Assembly: GCA_021640185.1 (NCBI GenBank)
Contig: JAJXDX010000048.1
Span: 1,178 to 9,334, forward strand
Source: Oscillospiraceae bacterium
GTDB lineage: Bacteria > Bacillota > Clostridia > Oscillospirales > Acutalibacteraceae
Length of the DNA stretch: 8,157 bases
Direction of reading: 5' to 3'
Shown: one piece after another, positions 5,026 to 8,157 of the stretch
Layout of the letters: each line of letters starts with the position of its first letter
Position numbering within the stretch: position 1 is the first letter of the stretch
The notes under the pieces: model-generated
Database searches by the model: none
The model's input: the letters and a program-made list of their open reading frames with translations, nothing else
Told to the model about the DNA's origin: nothing
Position numbers and translations under genes: made by a program

Positions 5026-5661
5026 CTACGAGAACAGCGCTTTTATTCTGGAGAGTATGCCCTTCTTCCGGATACCCGCCATTTTTCGGAGCTGTTCTCC
5101 GTTTTTGTAGCCGTGCAGCTCCGCTTCCCTTATCATCTTCTCAGCCCTTGCCTTGTCTCCCTGCAGTGCGATCACGACCGCATAATTGGCATAAGCGAGC
5201 CAGTGATCGTACTCTGCCTTGTCGTGCAATGGCAGACCCTTTTCATAGCACCGGGCCGCTTGGTCGTATTCTCCGCGCATAATGTATATGGTGCCCATGT
5301 TCGTGTACGCCGCGGCCTCGTTGGGGTTGATCTTGAGCGCCGCTTCGTAGCACATGATCGCCTTGTCGATCTCGTGCAAGCACCTGTAGCATCTGCCGAG
5401 ATCCGTCAGCACGCTGGAGTTCTCCGGGTCGTTTTCGTGGCACTCGATCAGGATCTCCAGTTCCTCGGCATATTTCCGGGCTTCGTGCAGCTGCCTCGCC
5501 CGTTCCAGCTTCTGAATGATCTCAGCGTCGGTCAGCTCCCGTATGGACACCCTTTCCTGAGCGTCCAGAATATACTTGCTTCCGCAGAACGCACACTCAT
5601 AGAAATTCCCGTGTCTTTTCAGTTCGCTGCCGCCGCAAGCCTCGCACCTCAGCAGAATCAT
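5026..5661 (-). CDS. Zinc-ribbon plus TPR-repeat protein, function unknown
   Basis: A 211-residue protein. The N-terminus has a zinc ribbon: C6-x2-C9 and C23-x2-C26-G. A charged linker follows, then about four tetratricopeptide repeats between residues 50 and 184. The clearest are LTDLGRCYRCLHEIDKAIMC and YTNMGTIYIMRGEYDQAARC, each followed by a typical capping helix. The C-terminal tail is basic (IRKKGILSRIKALFS). There is no signal peptide, so it is probably a cytoplasmic scaffold. The start at 5661 is supported by AAGAGG 7 nt upstream; an in-frame Met at 5700 lacks such a site. Base composition is visibly lower in GC than the surrounding genes. It lies between an IS remnant and a gene fragment, consistent with horizontal arrival as cargo. 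No partner gene is apparent. Confidence 0.8.
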   Translation of the reverse strand: MILLRCEACGGSELKRHGNFYECAFCGSKYILDAQERVSIRELTDAEIIQKLERARQLHEARKYAEELEILIECHENDPENSSVLTDLGRCYRCLHEIDKAIMCYEAALKINPNEAAAYTNMGTIYIMRGEYDQAARCYEKGLPLHDKAEYDHWLAYANYAVVIALQGDKARAEKMIREAELHGYKNGEQLRKMAGIRKKGILSRIKALFS

Positions 5662-5668
5662 TTTTATT

Positions 5669-5674
5669 CCTCTT
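5669..5674 (-). promoter_or_regulatory. Ribosome binding site of the zinc-ribbon/TPR gene
   Basis: On the minus strand AAGAGG sits 7 nt before the ATG at 5661-5659. It supports the shorter N-terminus, which places the first zinc-ribbon cysteine at residue 6. Confidence 0.65.
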
Positions 5675-5749
5675 CTCTGAATACACTTTTCCGGATCCAT
5701 ATGCGGTCTGTTTTGCCTCGGTCCCGGCAGTCAGCATCATGCCGTGGGC

Positions 5750-5850
5750 CTCCTTGTTCTTGCGGTAGATGCCCATGCCGGTGATCCAAATGATGCGCTT
5801 CGCGCCGCTTTCGGCCAGAGCTGCCACGCTTTGTTCGTTGAGCGGCGGGC
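5750..5850 (-). pseudogene. Fragment of an NmrA-like NAD(P)-binding protein
   Basis: One minus-strand frame reads PPLNEQSVAALAESGAKR followed by RIIWITGMGIY. This closely resembles the central part of NAD(P)H-binding (NmrA/atypical SDR) proteins, in which '..A.k..GvkRiI..ss.giY' follows the cofactor-binding region. There is no N-terminal Rossmann GxxGxxG motif. Sequence after about 5765 (toward lower coordinates) no longer looks like the family. The piece ends against the 3' end of the serine dehydratase gene on one side and runs toward the TPR gene on the other. It looks like an internal fragment left by rearrangement. The same frame stays open as far as 5597 but that part carries no recognisable motif. 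Confidence 0.55.
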
Positions 5851-5852
5851 AT

Positions 5853-7055
5853 TCAGCAGCCGGTGTAATACTTCGCTAAGCCCCCCTCAGCCGTTTCGCG
5901 GTATTTCGAGAACAGGTCGCGCCCCGTTTCGTACATCGTGTGCACGACGACGTCGAACGACACCTTGCGCGTGTAGGTAAGGAAATTCGCCAAGCTGAGG
6001 GCGTTGATCGCACGCATGGCGGCGACGGCGTTGCGCTCGATGCACGGGATCTGCACCAGCCCGCGCACGGGGTCGCACGTCAGGCCGAGGTGATGCTCCA
6101 TCGCGACCTCGGCGGCGTATTCGATCTGGTCGAGCGCCATGCCGTGCAGCTCGGCCAAGGCGCTGGCCGCCATGGAGCAGGCCGAGCCGATCTCGGCCTG
6201 ACAGCCGCATTCCGCCCCGCTGATCGAGGCGTTCGTCTTGATGATATCGCCCACGATCCCGGCCGCAGCCAGCGCGCGCAGGATCTGCTCGTCCGAAAAG
6301 CCGCGCCGCTGCTGCATATAATACAGCACCGCCGGCAGCACGCCGCAGGAGCCGCAGGTGGGCGCGGTGGCGATCACGCCGCCGGAGGCGTTCTCCTCGC
6401 TGACGGCGAAGGCGTAAGCGCAGACCAGCCGGTTCTCGCGCGTTTCGGCGCTTTCGTCGATATGGTTTTGTCGGAACAGCATCGGTGCCTTGCGCTGCAC
6501 GTTCAGCCCGCCGGACAGCGTGCCTTCGGTGACCAGCCCGCGGCCGATCGCCGCCGTCATCGTCCGCCACACGTCGTCCAGATGCGTCCACAGGGCATCG
6601 CCCTCGCACTGCTCGGCATACTGCCACAGGCGCAGGCCGTTCTGCGCGCAGTGCGCCTTGATGTCGGTAAAGGTCGACAGCGGATACACGTCCGGCGGCA
6701 CGTCGGGCGCTTCGCCCTCGAACACGATCTTTCCGCCGCCGACACTGACGACCCGCGTCGTGCCGAGCAGCCGATCGTCCCGATAAGCGGCGAGATCCAG
6801 CGTGTTCGGGCCGGGCAGCGCCGTTTCTTCGGTATCGAAAACGATATCGACCGGGCATGGGGCAAGCGTGCGCCGCAGGATCACGTCGGTCAGGTGGCCG
6901 CGCCCGGTCTTGGCCAGCGAGCCGTACAGCGTGACCGAAAACCGATCCGCCTGCGGATATCGCGCACGAAAACGGCGGGCGGCGCGCTCCGGCCCCATGG
7001 TGTGGGAGCTGGACGGGCCGGTGCCAATGCGGTAAAGCTCATACAGACTTTCCAT
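5853..7055 (-). CDS. sdaA: L-serine dehydratase (ammonia-lyase), single-chain [4Fe-4S] type
   Basis: A 400-residue enzyme that converts L-serine to pyruvate and ammonia. The N-terminal beta domain begins with GPSSSHTMGPERAA (residues 13-26). The C-terminal alpha domain carries TAPTCGSCGVLP (230-241) and GAECGCQAEIGSACSMAA (280-297). The likely cluster ligands are C285, C327 (TCDPVRG) and C338 (PCIERNA). Their spacings of 42 and 11 equal those of Cys343, Cys385 and Cys396 in the Legionella enzyme as I recall them. The final residue is Cys400, 62 after C338, the same as the C-terminal cysteine that occupies the active-site iron in that structure. The protein is shorter than E. coli SdaA (about 454). 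The start at 7055 has GGGAGGA six bases upstream. It follows the U32 gene by 21 nt and is probably co-transcribed with it. Oxygen sensitivity fits an anaerobic host. Confidence 0.95.
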   Translation of the reverse strand: MESLYELYRIGTGPSSSHTMGPERAARRFRARYPQADRFSVTLYGSLAKTGRGHLTDVILRRTLAPCPVDIVFDTEETALPGPNTLDLAAYRDDRLLGTTRVVSVGGGKIVFEGEAPDVPPDVYPLSTFTDIKAHCAQNGLRLWQYAEQCEGDALWTHLDDVWRTMTAAIGRGLVTEGTLSGGLNVQRKAPMLFRQNHIDESAETRENRLVCAYAFAVSEENASGGVIATAPTCGSCGVLPAVLYYMQQRRGFSDEQILRALAAAGIVGDIIKTNASISGAECGCQAEIGSACSMAASALAELHGMALDQIEYAAEVAMEHHLGLTCDPVRGLVQIPCIERNAVAAMRAINALSLANFLTYTRKVSFDVVVHTMYETGRDLFSKYRETAEGGLAKYYTGC

Positions 7056-7061
7056 GTTTCG

Positions 7062-7068
7062 TCCTCCC
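7062..7068 (-). promoter_or_regulatory. sdaA ribosome binding site
   Basis: GGGAGGA on the minus strand lies 6 nt before ATG 7055. It fixes MESLYELY as the N-terminus over an in-frame Met five codons earlier, which has no such site. Confidence 0.85.
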
Positions 7069-7076
7069 ACTTATCG

Positions 7077-8157
7077 TCAGCCCACGCCGCGGCGGTACAG
7101 TCCGCGGGTGATCGGTCCGTCCAGCGGCGCATGCGCCGCATAGGCGGAAAGCACGGCGGCGATGCGGTCGCTTTGCTCCGTGGTGAAGCGCAGCAGCCCA
7201 AAGTCGATCGGCGGCAGCGCGTCGGCCAGATCGCCGACATACAGCGGCACGCTGTTGAACACCTGTGCACAGCCGCCGCAGCAGCGTACGGGGAACACCG
7301 TTCCGGTGCGGTCGATCAGGCCCTGCCCGGTGCAGCCGTGGCACGAGCCGACGGCCGCTTTGCGCGGGCAGTTGCGCGTGAGCATCAGCGGCTGACGGCC
7401 GTATACCGTCAGCCCGACCGGCAGCGGCGCCGGCAGCATGGCGCGCAGCTGGGCAAAGGTCAGCTCCGGCGACAGCGTCGCTGCCGTCAGCCCCTGTTCG
7501 CGATAAAAGGCCAGCGCGTCGCCGTTCGTGATGTTCAGGCCGAAGTCGCCGATCGCAGGCAGCCCCGCCGCACGTGCGAGCGGCAGCGCGCCGATGTTAC
7601 CGATCAGTGCGGCGCACGCCCCGGCATCCGCCGCTGCGGCCAGCGCGCGGCGGATGTGTTCTTCCTCGCCGAACATCCCGCGCGGCACTTCGACCGCTGC
7701 CGCCGTGCCGGCGGCGCGGAGCTTGTGCAGCGCTTGCGGCGGCGTCGACAGCGGGACGACGAGCAGATCGGCGCCTGCCGCGGCCGGCCACAGATCGGCG
7801 TCCGGCAGGACGACGACCGTTTTCGGCACACCGGACGGAGCACAGGTCGGCAGAGACGGCGCGGCCGCGGCCGGAGAAAACGGCACGGGCGGCGTATCCT
7901 CGCGCTGCCTCAGCAGCGCATCGAGCGCCTGCCGCCGCAAAGCGTTGAGTGCCGACATCGCCACGGTCAGGCCGGGGGCGATGCTGCACCGCACGCCGTC
8001 CGTCGGCACGAAGAACGGCGTGCCGCCCGTTTTTTTCAGCTGCTCGGCGGCGCGCTGCGGATCGAGCGGGCGGTGCTGCGCCGGTTCGGCCGCCGCGCTC
8101 TCGGCGCGGGCGGAACGCCCCTGCGCGTCCGTCGCCGTCAGGCTGACGCCGCCCTCG
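7077..8157 (-). CDS. Peptidase U32 family protein (DUF3656-type), C-terminal part
   Basis: The frame is open from the right edge to TGA at 7079-7077, giving about 360 codons, so the N-terminus lies outside the window. The first visible part, LTATDAQGRSARAE then PLDPQRAAEQLKKTGGTPF and SALNALRRQAL, is the DUF3656-like segment that follows the first U32 domain in large clostridial proteins and in E. coli RlhA. A second barrel-like region follows, with GDFGLNITNGDAL and a cysteine-rich stretch around 7270-7375 (NCPRK, SCHGC, RCCGGC, then VFNSVPLY). Related U32 proteins (UbiU/UbiV, RlhA) use such cysteines for Fe-S clusters and act in hydroxylation reactions, not proteolysis. A 23S rRNA hydroxylation role like RlhA is possible but unproven. 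The linker is Ala-rich, with drift toward GC-rich codons. sdaA follows by 21 nt. Confidence 0.88.
   Translation of the reverse strand, partial: EGGVSLTATDAQGRSARAESAAAEPAQHRPLDPQRAAEQLKKTGGTPFFVPTDGVRCSIAPGLTVAMSALNALRRQALDALLRQREDTPPVPFSPAAAAPSLPTCAPSGVPKTVVVLPDADLWPAAAGADLLVVPLSTPPQALHKLRAAGTAAAVEVPRGMFGEEEHIRRALAAAADAGACAALIGNIGALPLARAAGLPAIGDFGLNITNGDALAFYREQGLTAATLSPELTFAQLRAMLPAPLPVGLTVYGRQPLMLTRNCPRKAAVGSCHGCTGQGLIDRTGTVFPVRCCGGCAQVFNSVPLYVGDLADALPPIDFGLLRFTTEQSDRIAAVLSAYAAHAPLDGPITRGLYRRGVG

Noticed and set aside
4771..5784. Long open frame on the + strand of about 337 codons
   Set aside because: Only its first part looks like transposase sequence. The rest runs opposite to the zinc-ribbon/TPR gene and has no family character.
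1..8157. CRISPR array, tRNA or rRNA genes
   Set aside because: No regularly spaced direct repeats and no cloverleaf or rRNA-like segments were seen on either strand.

Overview
The window looks like high-GC genomic DNA from an anaerobic Bacillota, probably a gut-type Clostridia/Oscillospirales lineage. This placement is inference: it rests on strong AGGAGG-type ribosome binding sites, an oxygen-sensitive Fe-S serine dehydratase, a clostridial-looking U32 protein, and high GC. No rRNA or other taxonomic marker is present.

Left third (1-3209, + strand): the 3' end of a bacterial microcompartment (BMC) operon. The last codons of an upstream gene are followed by a 240-nt leader dense in inverted repeats. 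Then come pduL (phosphotransacylase), a eutN/ccmL-type pentameric vertex protein, a PduS/RnfC-like Fe-S flavoprotein and a PduT-type tandem-BMC shell protein, spaced 30-34 nt apart. A symmetrical terminator closes the operon. Together they supply the acyl-CoA to acyl-phosphate step, vertex closure of the shell, and a plausible electron path through the shell (PduS to the Cys38 cluster of PduT). The signature enzyme (diol dehydratase, glycyl-radical enzyme, ammonia-lyase, aldolase or other) lies off the left edge, so the substrate of the compartment cannot be named here.

Middle (3248-4406, + strand): a two-gene unit encoding a histidine-phosphatase-family enzyme and a small HD-domain phosphohydrolase.

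Scar region (about 4407-5850): a truncated tyrosine-recombinase C-terminus, then the left end and broken orfA of an IS3-like element whose ribosome binding site lies in a strong hairpin. Next is a minus-strand zinc-ribbon/TPR gene of visibly lower GC, and then a fragment of an NmrA-like NAD(P)-binding protein. This looks like a repeatedly used insertion site with decayed cargo.

Right third (5853-8157, - strand): a peptidase-U32/DUF3656-type gene entering from the right edge, followed 21 nt later by a single-chain Fe-S L-serine dehydratase.

I see no wholly new system. The observations most worth following are the structured pduL leader, the promoter-in-hairpin arrangement of the IS remnant, and the low-GC zinc-ribbon/TPR gene between mobile-element scars.
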